Positions 22,202 to 32,239 of a DNA stretch of 64,000 nt are shown here, one piece after another. The stretch lies in assembly GCA_028641055.1 (NCBI GenBank), contig CM054061.1, positions 120,471,186-120,535,185 of the forward strand, written 5' to 3'. Below the pieces are notes generated by a model. The model saw only the letters and a program-made list of their open reading frames with translations. It was not told where the DNA came from and made no database searches. How positions within the stretch are numbered: the stretch's first letter is position 1; every line of letters begins with the position of its first letter. Source of the stretch: Alopecurus myosuroides (lineage: Eukaryota > Streptophyta > Magnoliopsida > Poales > Poaceae). The position numbers were made by a program, and so were the translations under genes.

Positions 22202-25200
22202 GTTGGCGCCCACCGTGGGGCCTGCGTCCAAAGGTGTTTACATCACGGGAGAAGCTCGGAAGAGCATGAAGAACCTCATCGTCGGAGAAATCTACGTCAA
22301 CAGCAAAGGAGAGAAGATGGTAGACGATTCTGGCTGGGGGCCAGAGTCGGATCATCTCGAAACCGGATCCATTGTGACGGTCGGCAGCATCAACGTCTTC
22401 ATCGGTATGGTATGTACTTCCAGTTCGAATTGTGATAATATTGGATCTGATTCTGTGTCAGGGGAAGACACGTATGTCCGATCGGAAAAAGAAGAGTCGA
22501 TTGGAACAACGGGTCAGATAGAGAGGGAGGATGATACCGAGTCCATACGGGATCTATTGGAGGATCGATACGAAAAGGAAAACAGCGAGGAAGAACAATA
22601 CGAATCTACACCGGGCATCATGCGCCGGGTTGCAGTTTATGCGGCTCCCGCGACCAATCTCAATCAAGAAAACGCGGCCGCGGCACCAGCCGGGGCGGTT
22701 CAGGCGGCAGCCCAGCAGCAAGGAGCAGTTGACCCGGTCTTGGCCCAGGTCGATGGAGAGTCGGCGTCTGTCACCAGTCGCCCAGCAGACGAGGAGCGAC
22801 ACGCAAATATATTCGGGTTCCAAGCAAACCGGACACCGGGGGCGGGCCCCTCAAACCCGCGTCACCCGGCTCTGTTTGATAATAATTTGATTTTGGATCC
22901 CACTGTCTTGGCCACAGTTATTACCCCAGAAAACGCGGCAGAGCGTGTAAGAGACCTGGACGTGGCTCGTCGTGCGTTGGAGCAGCAAAGAAGGCAAGTG
23001 GAAGCAGAAAGGCAGGGGATGGTCGCGCGGCAGCGCGAATTGGATGACCGAGAGACCCGGCTCCGGGAGGAAACGACCAGGATGCACCAAAGACACCGAA
23101 CTATGCTGCCGGCAACAGGAGGGGTGATTAACCCGACTGCCCTGGTATTCACGCCTCAAGATCAGCCGATTCCACCGACGAACCAAGGGACCATACCGCG
23201 ACCTTCAACGGGAGCACATCCGGTAAACGCGCCAGCCGGGTTACCTTTGCCACAGACAGGGGTGACAGCCGGCAATACCATGCCGCCACCACCATCACGA
23301 TTCCGCACACCAGCAGGTCATTACAACAATCCCATGGACAACGTGTACGCAGCAACGCTCGCATTAAACCAGATCCCTGTGGGAGACTCGCCTCATGCGG
23401 AAAGAACCCGACGAGCAATCGATCTACTACACACCGCGGTAGCACAGCAAGCCAATTATCCGGATCATAGGAGCGGGATGCATGGGACGCCGTACGCCAG
23501 TCAGCAACAGGGCCATGTTCAAACAAATGCGGCACAACGAAGGGAAGAGCAGCAGCAAATGCCGCCTCCACCGCGTATCCAGACAGCACCCGTAGTATCA
23601 GCAGCGCAGGCGGTGGTGGACAGTTCCAGAGCCAGAAGAGCCGGGGCCGGGTCTGCAGCGCACGAGTTACCGGTGGTGCCGCACCCCGCGGTACCCCCAG
23701 CCGGGTCACGCGTTTCCCGGGCAAGACCAGCCCCAACCACCCTTGCGGGACCGAAGTGCCTCTCGGACGATATCAGAGCAGAACCGTACCCGGAGAAGTT
23801 CAAAGAACCGGGGAAAGTAGTAAATTATGAGCCAACAATGGATCCAGAAACGTGGCTGAGCAGCTATGAGATGGCAATGTCAATTCGCAACGCGTCCGAG
23901 AATCTCCAAGCCAAATTCATGTACTTAATGATGTCAGAGGGAGCAGCAAAGTTATGGTTCACCAACCTACCGGAAAAATCGATCAAATCGTGGGAGGAGC
24001 TAAAGACCGCATTCATCAAGCACTTTCATGGGACATGCAGAAAGTTATTTACTATCGATGATTTAGAAAGATGCGTTCAGAAGAAAGGAGAGTCAGCACG
24101 CAGCTGGGTACGCCGGGTTATGGAGATACTCCACTCGTCTACGGATATCCAGCCTAAGGACGCGCTACAAGCTATGGCAAAAACATGTAAGTATGTTCCT
24201 TTAGTGCAAAAGCTAACTCGCATGAAATCTAGTAGGAATGCAGCGGAGGTTACAATGGGGGAGTTAATGGATGCGTGCAACAAACACGCTGCAACGGATA
24301 CCACAGAGGAGGAAGTTGATGACAAGAAAGCAAAAGCAAACGCAAATAGCAGCGGGAAAACCGGCAATGGATCGGCGCCAAACAATAATGGAAGTAGCCA
24401 AAACAAGCGCCCGTTTGAAGGGAATTCCGAGTTTGTAGCCAACACGGAGGCCGGGTCTTCAAGACCTAGATCCGAAGGGAATTTTAATACTGGAAATCAC
24501 AATGGGGGACACTACCAAGGACCTCCAAGACCGAGTAACAGTTGGGACATATTTAGGATGGCGTGCCCGAAGCATAGCAGGAATGGCAAGCCGGCCAATC
24601 ATTCATTGGAGCAATGTGCCGACTTACAAAGGTGGAAGAACGAGGAAGTGAACAGAGCTATGCGAGGTGCGGGCCGAGGAGGAGGTCCGGGTCTAGGTGG
24701 AAACTTGGGTAACGGACCGCCCCCAGCCGGCAATCCGCCAGCTGGAAATCAAGGTAACAATCAAGGTGGAGCAGGAGGCTTTCAAGCTAACCCCAAACAG
24801 CTGGGTCAATATCATGTGCACACTACAGGAGGCTCTAACAAGGATAAGAAGATACTGAAACAAGCAGTTAATTCGGTCTCTTCCGCTGTCCCAAGGTATT
24901 TGAGATGGTCAGAACAAGAGGTAACATGGAGCAGGAAGGATCACCCGGATAGAGTTGATCACCCGGGAGTCTTAGCTTTGGTAGTAGCACCACAGGTCAA
25001 CGGCTACGAGCTGAAAAAGGTCTTGATGGATGGAGGAAGTAGTATCAATATCCTGTACTGGGAAACTTTTCTGCGTATGGGCTTAAAGGAATCGCAGCTG
25101 CAAAAGAGTACAACAGTTTTTCACGGGATAGTGCCGGGTCACTCAGCATGCCCTGAAGGAAAGGTGGCACTGGAAGTAGCTTTTGGAGAGTCAAAGGACA

Positions 25201-25739
25201 ACTACCGAGTCGAGTGGCTTACCTTCGAGGTAGTAAAGTTGCGCAGCCCTTATCACGCATTGTTTGGGAGGCCGGCTTATGCCAAGTTCATGGCGAGACC
25301 GTGTTATGTGTACCTACAACTGAAAATCCCGGGTCCCAAGAAGACCATTACAATACACGGAAACCGAGATATAGCAGCTGAGTGTGATGAGGGAGACGCG
25401 GCAATGGCCGAGCAAGCCTGTAGGAAGGAAGAGCTCAAACATTACCGTTCTCAGGTTGACCTAGAAGAGAGGGCAACGTCAAAAAAGCCAACTCCTGAAG
25501 GGGACAAAGCAAAAGTTAGGGCAGAACAAAACCCTAAGATGGTAGGCTTCATCAGGAACGATATTTTCAAAACTCTCAGTAGGGAAGAAGAAGATGCACC
25601 ACCATCCGCGGCTGATCACGCTTCAAGGGCGATATACCCGGATTGGCTAGCAAATCCGGTACTCATTACGAAAGGGCATAGCAAGTGGAGAATGTGCATC
25701 GGCCGTACCAACGCGAGGCCGACTCTCGGGAGTAACTAA
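22104..25739 (+). CDS. Gag-protease polyprotein, RT truncated
   Basis: One open frame of 1,211 codons. The first ATG after the LTR TATA box (22104) lies inside the LTR, and the frame runs through the primer-binding site. Residues about 150-560 are a glutamine/alanine/proline-rich extension with a coiled-coil-like stretch. The gag capsid domain spans about 565-760 (MDPETWLSSYEMAM, AAKLWFTNLPEKSIKSW, SARSWVRRV). A zinc-knuckle-like CPKHSRNGKPANHSLEQC follows. The retropepsin has VLMDGGSSINILY near residue 975 and HALFGRPAYAKFMA. The protein ends just after the RT N-terminal block (YPDWLANPVLITKGHSKWRMC) with an unrelated tail GRTNARPTLGSN. Gag would package RNA and protease would mature it; polymerase and integrase must come from elsewhere. 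A start after the primer site (ATG at 22267) is possible. Confidence 0.88.
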   Translation: MSSFELNPLPNTCVDLPQDQLPQVTSAVIIPRQLAPTVGPASKGVYITGEARKSMKNLIVGEIYVNSKGEKMVDDSGWGPESDHLETGSIVTVGSINVFIGMVCTSSSNCDNIGSDSVSGEDTYVRSEKEESIGTTGQIEREDDTESIRDLLEDRYEKENSEEEQYESTPGIMRRVAVYAAPATNLNQENAAAAPAGAVQAAAQQQGAVDPVLAQVDGESASVTSRPADEERHANIFGFQANRTPGAGPSNPRHPALFDNNLILDPTVLATVITPENAAERVRDLDVARRALEQQRRQVEAERQGMVARQRELDDRETRLREETTRMHQRHRTMLPATGGVINPTALVFTPQDQPIPPTNQGTIPRPSTGAHPVNAPAGLPLPQTGVTAGNTMPPPPSRFRTPAGHYNNPMDNVYAATLALNQIPVGDSPHAERTRRAIDLLHTAVAQQANYPDHRSGMHGTPYASQQQGHVQTNAAQRREEQQQMPPPPRIQTAPVVSAAQAVVDSSRARRAGAGSAAHELPVVPHPAVPPAGSRVSRARPAPTTLAGPKCLSDDIRAEPYPEKFKEPGKVVNYEPTMDPETWLSSYEMAMSIRNASENLQAKFMYLMMSEGAAKLWFTNLPEKSIKSWEELKTAFIKHFHGTCRKLFTIDDLERCVQKKGESARSWVRRVMEILHSSTDIQPKDALQAMAKTCKYVPLVQKLTRMKSSRNAAEVTMGELMDACNKHAATDTTEEEVDDKKAKANANSSGKTGNGSAPNNNGSSQNKRPFEGNSEFVANTEAGSSRPRSEGNFNTGNHNGGHYQGPPRPSNSWDIFRMACPKHSRNGKPANHSLEQCADLQRWKNEEVNRAMRGAGRGGGPGLGGNLGNGPPPAGNPPAGNQGNNQGGAGGFQANPKQLGQYHVHTTGGSNKDKKILKQAVNSVSSAVPRYLRWSEQEVTWSRKDHPDRVDHPGVLALVVAPQVNGYELKKVLMDGGSSINILYWETFLRMGLKESQLQKSTTVFHGIVPGHSACPEGKVALEVAFGESKDNYRVEWLTFEVVKLRSPYHALFGRPAYAKFMARPCYVYLQLKIPGPKKTITIHGNRDIAAECDEGDAAMAEQACRKEELKHYRSQVDLEERATSKKPTPEGDKAKVRAEQNPKMVGFIRNDIFKTLSREEEDAPPSAADHASRAIYPDWLANPVLITKGHSKWRMCIGRTNARPTLGSN
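22204..22221 (+). other. Primer-binding site (tRNA-Arg type)
   Basis: TGGCGCCCACCGTGGGGC two bases after the LTR, as in RIRE2/Grande-type Tat elements. Confidence 0.85.
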
Positions 25740-26318
25740 AGCAGTGTAATCGACAGCGGGTTTCATACGCACTCTTTTCCTTACCAGGGTACCCTACGGG
25801 GACTGGAAGGTTTTTAATGAGGCGGCCTGCTGATTCAAAAAAGAAATTTTTATCAATAAAAGAAGATGGTTTCGAGTCTTATCATGGTCTTTGCTTCAGT
25901 TTCAAGTAAGTGACATTGTTACTATCAATACATCAGTATCATTGAAATACATTGTGTTAATATAGGTCTCCGGGGGGTGATCTGCTTCAATAAGTAATCA
26001 CAAAACCCGGAGACCCGGCCATGATGCCTATGAGTTATGGGGGCTGATTACTCGAAAAAACGGGTACAGCTGCAATCTTATAACTGGACAAAGGAGCCAA
26101 ATTTCTTGGTTATTCTTACTTAAGCTCGATGTGACTCGCACTAAAGTGGCATGATCTGTTCGCGTACGATTACAATCAAATTATGCAGCCCAATGGGGGT
26201 TTGCTTGATCTTGTTTTTCGTATAGATGCAACGACATGGTATCCACGCGAAAGCCGGCTTACAGTACAAGATAATCAAAAGGGTCATCTAAACCACAAGT
26301 CCATGCAGAGTATAAGGC

Positions 26319-26349
<31 letters not shown>

Positions 26350-26809
26350 CGGAAACTCAACAAGTATTAAGCATGACTTCAGTATTTATGTAAACAGCTA
26401 TTGGTATTCAGCTTGGTAAGCAGCAGTATGTCATCTGAGAAAGGCCACGCCCCCATAGCTCGTACTTTGGGTCATGGGGACTGGGGACTTCGAAACAGAA
26501 ACAAACTGTTTAACTACCAAAGCCTGTAAACCTTAATTTCCGAGTATTGGGGACTTAAAGAAAAGTTCATCTATCAAAACCTACGATACTCGGTTAGCCG
26601 AGTCTCAAAAGGAAATTGAAAACAAGAGTTCGAAGTATCGAGAATAAGCTTATAAGTAACACAAGGATGGATATTATCAAAAGCCAGGGGAGGCAAAGAG
26701 TTATCATAAGTTAATAAGCATACAGTCATAGTATCAGCATCAATGGCGCACAGGCGCACCGCAAAAAAATCATATTAGTCTCGAGAAACGAAAAGCACTA
26801 GGTAGCGTC
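25740..26809. other. Non-coding spacer inside the Tat-lineage element
   Basis: No coding signal on either strand. It holds a run of 28 A residues (26320-26347) and would contain the 3' end of the antisense transcript. No integrase or RNase H trace was seen. Confidence 0.7.
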
Positions 26810-28618
26810 CTACTCGGCGTCCTGAGAGTGGTCCTCCGGGTCTAAGTCTTGGACTTGCTCCTTGGCCTTGCCAGCAGTTTTACCCGGGCTCTTCACATCT
26901 GGACGAACAGGCGGAGGTACGGCTGGGGTAGAGGTAGACGGCTTTACGCCCAGCTCTGCTTCCCTCTTTGCAGCCTCTTCCTTCCTCCTAGCCAGATCAG
27001 TCGACCATTTGTCCAACATATCAATAGGGGGGGGTGCCTCCACCAGGATAACCTTGCCCTCAGAATCATACGAGCTCATAATCGTATTTAGATCCATCTT
27101 GTCGGCCAAAGCTGTGGCTGAGGGACGTACCGCAGATTGTATAGCTTTGAAATCCTGGGGCTTGAATTTGGATCCGTCAGCTTTAAACTCTGGGAACCCG
27201 GATACTATCTTCGCCGGGTCAAGCTTTGGAAAATAAGCCTTCGCCAGCGTTAAAGCCCGGGTCATCCCAATTCGGCAGGACGAACGCTTCAGTATTTCAA
27301 TCCATCCAGGTGCTGTGGAAAAGGCCTGTACAAGGTTCTCCTCGCCCGGGTATACCTCAGAAGGCCACTTGATAGCATCCAGCAAAAGTTTCGTGCCGGC
27401 AAAAAACGTCCGGAGCACAGTCTTCAGAGTTTTAACTTGAGTAATGGCATTCTCCTCCGGAGCAGCAAGGTTAGCACCTGCAATCGAAACATGCAAAAGC
27501 ATATCAGTAATATTGGTTATTACAGCGGCCAGATAGAGATACGCAAATTAATCGCAAAAAGCAAACTTACTTAGCAAGATACGGTAAGTGTCCGTAAGCT
27601 GAGTCGACAGGTTATTCAGCGAGGACTTGGCAGCATTGTACTTCTTCTTGTAGGTGGAGACGTCTTTTTTCAAAGCCTTTATCTCCGCTTCAAGGGCCTC
27701 CCTACGCTTAACTTCAGCCAGCAAGAGCTGCTCAGCCTTAAGTAACGCTTCATCTGACTGAGTAATCTCTGCCTGCAAAAGCCGGGTGAAGCTGTAAGCC
27801 GGATATCACGAGAGTATTTCATCTGAGGAAATGATTACCGAAAAGTATTATGCGAAGTACCGAGGATAATTAACAAAATTATACTCGGGACTTGGGGACT
27901 GGATGTATAATAAGGAGTATCAAATAAAAGTTACCTGATGTGCTGCAGCCATACGTTCTAAGACAGTCCCTTCTGAAGCTTTCATGGCGAGAAGAGCGCT
28001 CATCAGCTGGTTAAAGTCAGCGTTATCCGAGTTAGATGGCTCGGGTACCTGGAAAGTGGGAAAAGGAGCATTTCTTGTAACAGGAGGTGGCACCCGGGTC
28101 ATCCGAATGTCGGAGTCTGGTCCCCCTCCCGCGCTTGAAGCTGCTCCCTTCTCCTTCTCGCCTGCGTGTGAAGCGATTGGATACTCGGCGTCATGCCTAG
28201 CTGGCTCCGGTGGCGACACTTGCTCGTCGCCAGCCGTGGTGAAGGCATCGTCAGCCGGCTCGTTCTCGACCCGGACCTTAGCCTCGGTGTCCTCCTGGTC
28301 GCTACTAATAACCGTGGCTCTGAAGAAGGTGCAAAGGCGCAATTAATCTTTGGTTAAAAAAAAAAAAAGGGGATGAAAGTTCGGTATAATATCAGGAAAA
28401 GGCGCTTACCCGGTGTTCACCGGGAAGTCCGAGGAGAAGCCATCACTAGACCCGGAAGAGACTGAAAAATGGCAAGAAAGGTCTGGGATTACGTTACAAA
28501 GGAATGACCGGAAAGAAATTTTGTTTACAACAAATACCAGGGTGTTGAATCGGGGGCGCGCGGCGGCGGAGCGCAGGCGACGGCGGATGGGCTCCGGCGA
28601 GGTGCGTGGGGCTTCCGT
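26810..28618 (-). CDS. Antisense accessory gene of the Tat-lineage element, spliced
   Basis: A minus-strand gene with consensus GT-AG introns. Exons: first exon ending at 28410 (GG|GTAAGCG), 28319-27935, 27772-27571 (ending A|GTAAGT) and 27477-26810 (stop). Phases agree at every junction (2, 0, 1) and the joined frame is open. The middle exons give an acidic low-complexity stretch, then a coiled coil (EQLLLAEVKRREALEAEIKALKKDVSTYKKKY). The last exon gives a helical domain with WPSEVYPGEENLVQAF and ALTLAKAYFPKLDP, ending in a proline/lysine-rich tail. From memory, similar text occurs in grass proteins labelled putative gypsy-type transposon; their N-terminal domain is not visible here. The start is uncertain: no in-frame ATG, but ACG at 28618-28616 in a GCCACC context opens the frame. 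Function unknown. Confidence 0.72.
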
Positions 28619-28702
28619 GGTGGCACTTCGCGAGCTCGGGTTTGAGGAGAAGAGGAATGGGGGAAATGAGCCGTTTAGAGTTAGGGTTTGTTCCTTGGGC
28701 TC

Positions 28703-28710
28703 TATTTATA
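28703..28710 (-). promoter_or_regulatory. TATA box of the antisense gene
   Basis: The minus strand reads TATAAATA about 85 bp upstream of the proposed ACG start. It is followed by a pyrimidine-rich leader typical of plant 5' UTRs. Confidence 0.6.
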
Positions 28711-29072
28711 ACCATCCGGATGGAAGGGCTTAGCCTAACGGTCGGGACCCGGGGAGTACGGAGTAATTGGCCATTTCGAAATTTGAAAGGCACATTTTGT
28801 GCGCAGACCAATATGATCCATAGAAAAAGGAAGGGGAAATTGCCTTCCTCGTATCAGCGGTGATTATCAAGAAGGATGTGAGGTCAGGGAGTTTCCTATT
28901 AAGATTTAAGTCTGGGAGATTAATGGAGAGCCGGGTCTTTACCTGGCTTCCTTGGTACCTGTCACGGTTGTTCGTCGACGCGCTGCGTCTTGATCCTCAT
29001 GTGTTTGCCTCTAATGTTTCTGTAGGGAATAGCCAGCGCTTCGAAGAGTAAATCTTGGAAGCCCAAGCTATT

Positions 29073-29083
29073 CTGGGGACTAC
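29073..29083 (+). other. Polypurine tract of the Tat-lineage element
   Basis: CTGGGGACTAC immediately before the 3' LTR. The G-rich core fits the plus-strand primer site. Confidence 0.6.
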
Positions 29084-29537
29084 TGATGAGGGGATAGTAA
29101 CCCGGTATGCCGACTCCCTGGTGTGACCCGGCCCAAACGGCGGCTGGGCCAGATCCGGCTAAAGGCAAAGAAACTTCTGGGAAGCCCAGGGCGTGTAGCG
29201 TTCGTAACCCGGCTTGTGGGTTGCGATAAGGAAAGTTAGGCTTTGTATGTGGAGTTCGAGTAGGACTCAAGATGTGCCTTGAAGGGCAAGTTAGGGGTGT
29301 ACGGGTGCTTTATAAACCGGCCCCTAGGTTTAGTTTGCCAGAGATTCAAGTCATAGTTGTAATACCTATTATCGAGTATCCAGTATCATTGATATCGAGA
29401 TCCGGCGAGTTATTCTCCGGTTCTCAGATCGCTTTTGCCATGTCTTCCTTTGAGCTAAACCCTCTCCCGAATACCTGTGTCGACTTGCCCCAAGATCAGT
29501 TACCTCAGGTAACATCTGCCGTGATTATCCCACGACA
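29084..29537 (+). repeat. 3' LTR of the Tat-lineage element
   Basis: 454 bp, identical by eye to 21748-22201, followed by the target duplication AGGAT at 29538-29542. Confidence 0.93.
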
Positions 29538-30642
29538 AGGATAGCTCCTTTTATGCATTTTCTGGTGTTGGATTTTCCTAATATTCATTATCCAATATAT
29601 GATATTTCTTTGTGTGCAATATTTTCACTGCAGTGCACATTATTGTATCTGAACTATTATTATCTTATTTTTGATTTGGAAACTCTGAACCTTCATACAA
29701 CAATACCCTGGATTGGAATCAATTGTTTCCTGTCGAGTGAATGTTCTATATCAAAATACCATGCAATTGGTATAAGTTAACAAAATAATGGTTCATCTGC
29801 AATGTATGTGAAGTTTTGTGATGAATTCAGAGCACCACCTAGAACAAAACTACAATGTGCTCCCTTCATTTGTTTCCTATGTTGTCATGTTTTTGTACTA
29901 TAGTTTGTGGATACATGGATTTGATAATTGTTCCTCATAGAAATAATTTAAGTATAGCTAGTATATTGTACCATGTATTTCGATATATCCTTAAGTATCA
30001 TGTGAGATTCCCAACAAAGAATTTAGGTCGGTCTGTCTGGATGGCATTAATTTTCTGCTGCTTGTCTTCACATAAGGTCTATTTATAGCTGGCACATGAA
30101 AAAAGTTAGGCTACCAATATGCATCATGGTCTTGATTGTATTTTCGGTTAGCCCATCCTATTTGAAAGGTCTTCCCTATGATACCAGGTTATGATTTTAT
30201 TTGTATTTCTTGAATCACACGTTTACAAATTATTTTCATGTAAATGTAAATGATTAAGATGAAAATTCCTTTGTTCTGAAATATTAGTTGTGTAGTTTTA
30301 TCTCAAGCCTATCATTTGTGTCGCCAGAACATTATCGTACATATTATTTGTTATGTTGGAAAGATGGATATTATTTTTTAAATGATCATTCAGGTTTTCT
30401 AGGAACTATGTGTAAATAGTTTTTGTTGCCGTATGTTTAACGGTTAAGATGAAAATGCCTTTGTTCTGAAATATCAGTTGTGCAGTTATCTCTCAAGCCT
30501 ATCATTTGTTTCTCGAGAACATGATTGTACGTATTATCATCTACTATATATATGCCAAGGTGGTTCCCATGGAAGGAGAACAAAATATTCTACGATTTTA
30601 TACACCTTGGATGAGAGACGTCCATGCTCAGTTTGAATTTAT
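29538..30642. other. Intergenic sequence with a two-copy repeat
   Basis: AT-rich DNA without a supported gene. A segment of about 100 bp (30251-30352) recurs at 30441-30542, with the shared core AAGATGAAAAT.CCTTTGTTC and TCTCAAGCCTATCATTTG. The 190-bp offset indicates an old tandem duplication. Confidence 0.65.
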
Positions 30643-30743
30643 TACTCCCTCCGATCGATAAAAATCATCGCTCACTTAGTACACAATTTGTACTAGCTTA
30701 GTATAAAATGAATGACACTTTTTATGGATATGATGGAATACTA
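30643..30743. mobile_element. Stowaway-like MITE, degenerate
   Basis: Starts with CTCCCTCCGATCGATA after TA, the usual Stowaway terminal sequence. An internal palindromic stretch (CACTTAGTACAC...GTACTAGCTTAG) and an imperfect inverted end (GGATATGATGGAATACTA) follow. The short length fits a decayed Tc1/mariner MITE. Confidence 0.6.
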
Positions 30744-30865
30744 GACATTTAATTGCATACGAGTTATGTCTAGAAGGATTTGCTGGTCGCTTCTAGCCCC
30801 CTGATGTCACTGCCTGAGCGGCTTTAGGTGGGTTTACTTATTCTAACAACATTTTTAGCTAGGCC

Positions 30866-30907
30866 TAGAGTTATCCTGCTATATTTATGTTTGTCTTCTT
30901 TTCCTTT
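30866..30907 (+). repeat. 42-bp direct repeat, left copy
   Basis: The 42 bp from TAGAGTTATCCTGC to TTTTCCTTT recur at 32198-32239 with one mismatch. Together they bracket the LTR fragment. Confidence 0.85.
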
Positions 30908-32197
30908 CACAAATGCTTCAATCAATTTATTTTCTAGATCCATATGTTGTCGTCAAACATCAAAAAGGGGGAGATTGAAATGACATGTTTCCTAATCCTA
31001 GTTATTGATGATTGATTACAATACTTGGAAGTATTTGACCATTGTGCTTAAGTGTTCTAGGGAACAAATGACATATATACAAAGCTATGAGTGCACAAAA
31101 ATGGAGAAAGAAAAACAAGTCAAAACACTTGTTTGTTGAAGAAAATGGTCAAGGAAATAAGAAGGAGGAAGAAGAAGTCGAAGGGAGGAAGAAACTTCCT
31201 GGCCGGCCTGACAGCCGGCCTGGCCGGGCTTCAGGCTGGCGGCTGGGTTAGGTGGCTGGCCTGGCGGCCAGCCCAGGCCGGGCTCTCCCCTACGCAGGCC
31301 GGGCACTGCCTAGCCGGCCCAGGCCGGGCTCGGGGCCGGGCTCTAGGCCGGGCTGCTCGGCGTGGTAGCCGGCCTAGCAGCCGGCCAGGCCGGGCTCTCT
31401 GCGTCCAGGTCGGGCTGCTCGGTGTGGTAGCCGGCCTAGCAGCCAGCTAGGCCGGGCTCTCTGCGCCCATGCCGGGCTCCCTGCACACAGGCCGGCCTCC
31501 CTGCCGGCTAGGCCGGGCCCTAGGCCGGCCACTATGCACAGCCCAAAGATACCCCCAACGGCCACTTGCTTCCTCCCACTATAAATAGGACTTGTCTCCT
31601 ACCTTTTGGATGTTCTTGTTCTTGGTTCATTGGAGCCAAGAACCTTGTTGCTTCTAGCTCATTGTAGTTTGGAGCCTTGTTGTTGTCCCCGTGGCTCTTG
31701 TGCTCGTCGATCTTGCTTCCCGGTGTCTTGGTGACTCCGGGCATTTGGTGAGGACCCTCCAAATTTGTGGAGTGTGCCTCATCCTTGTATAGGTTCTAGT
31801 TGTCAACATCAATGGCAACATAGTGATTCGAGGCTCTCCACATCGGTGGAAAGACTCGAAGGAGATACGGTTTTCCATTTGTGGGCTACTTGGTGTTCCA
31901 CTTTGGTGGCACCGCACCGCTCCAACCGAGATTAGCTTCCATTGGTAAGTGAACTTTGGGATAAATCTCCGCGTCATTATGTTCGGTTATTACTCAACTT
32001 ACCTTTACTTGTTGCTACTAGATTAGTCATATATTCACCTTGTGCTAGTTGTACTTGCTCAACATATAGGATTGTTCACCTAGTTGCATAATCCAGACAA
32101 TCTATATTTGGGCATTATCTTGTTAACTCGAAAAAGAAGCTAAAATTTGTAGTTAACCTATTCACCCCCCCCCTCTAGTTAAACTCTCGATCTTTCA
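30908..32197 (+). mobile_element. LTR-retrotransposon 3' end: short internal piece plus LTR
   Basis: A G-rich polypurine-type motif (AAAAAGGGGGAGATTGAAA, 30962-30980) precedes TG at 30981. A 1.2-kb LTR-like segment follows, ending TTTCA at 32197. It has a TATA box (TATAAATAG near 31580). No coding region is present, so this is the last about 70 bp of an internal region plus one LTR. A CCCCCCCCCTCTAG motif lies close to the right end. I could not assign the family. Confidence 0.55.
31194..31530. repeat. GC-rich degenerate tandem repeat in the LTR fragment
   Basis: Many variants of GGCCGGGCT, GCCGGCC and CTGCGC..AGGCCGGGCT are arranged in tandem upstream of the TATA box. The open frames on both strands here (31091-31565) are products of the repeat. 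Confidence 0.8.
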
Positions 32198-32239
32198 TAG
32201 AGTTATCCTGCTATATTTCTGTTTGTCTTCTTTTCCTTT
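32198..32239 (+). repeat. 42-bp direct repeat, right copy
   Basis: Second copy of 30866-30907, with one difference (TTTATG in the left copy, TTTCTG here). Confidence 0.85.

Larger units (their letters stand above)
21748..29537 (+). mobile_element. Young Tat-lineage Gypsy element, RT/integrase-deleted
   Basis: A 7,790-bp element with 454-bp LTRs (21748-22201 and 29084-29537) that I could not tell apart by eye, and target duplication AGGAT (21743-21747 and 29538-29542). The primer-binding site TGGCGCCCACCGTGGGGC and the antisense gene in the 3' half are marks of the Tat lineage (RIRE2, Grande and relatives). The sense strand has gag and protease and then ends abruptly in the first RT block. 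RNase H and integrase are absent, so it must have moved with proteins supplied in trans. Identical LTRs indicate very recent insertion. Confidence 0.9.

Noticed and set aside
28494..28811. 105-residue minus-strand frame from an ATG at 28811
   Set aside because: The ATG lies upstream of the TATA box of the antisense gene, and the frame joins the later exons only with an extra doubtful intron.
31091..31565. Gly/Ala/Arg-rich open frames on both strands
   Set aside because: They follow the GC-rich tandem repeat of an LTR and carry no domain.
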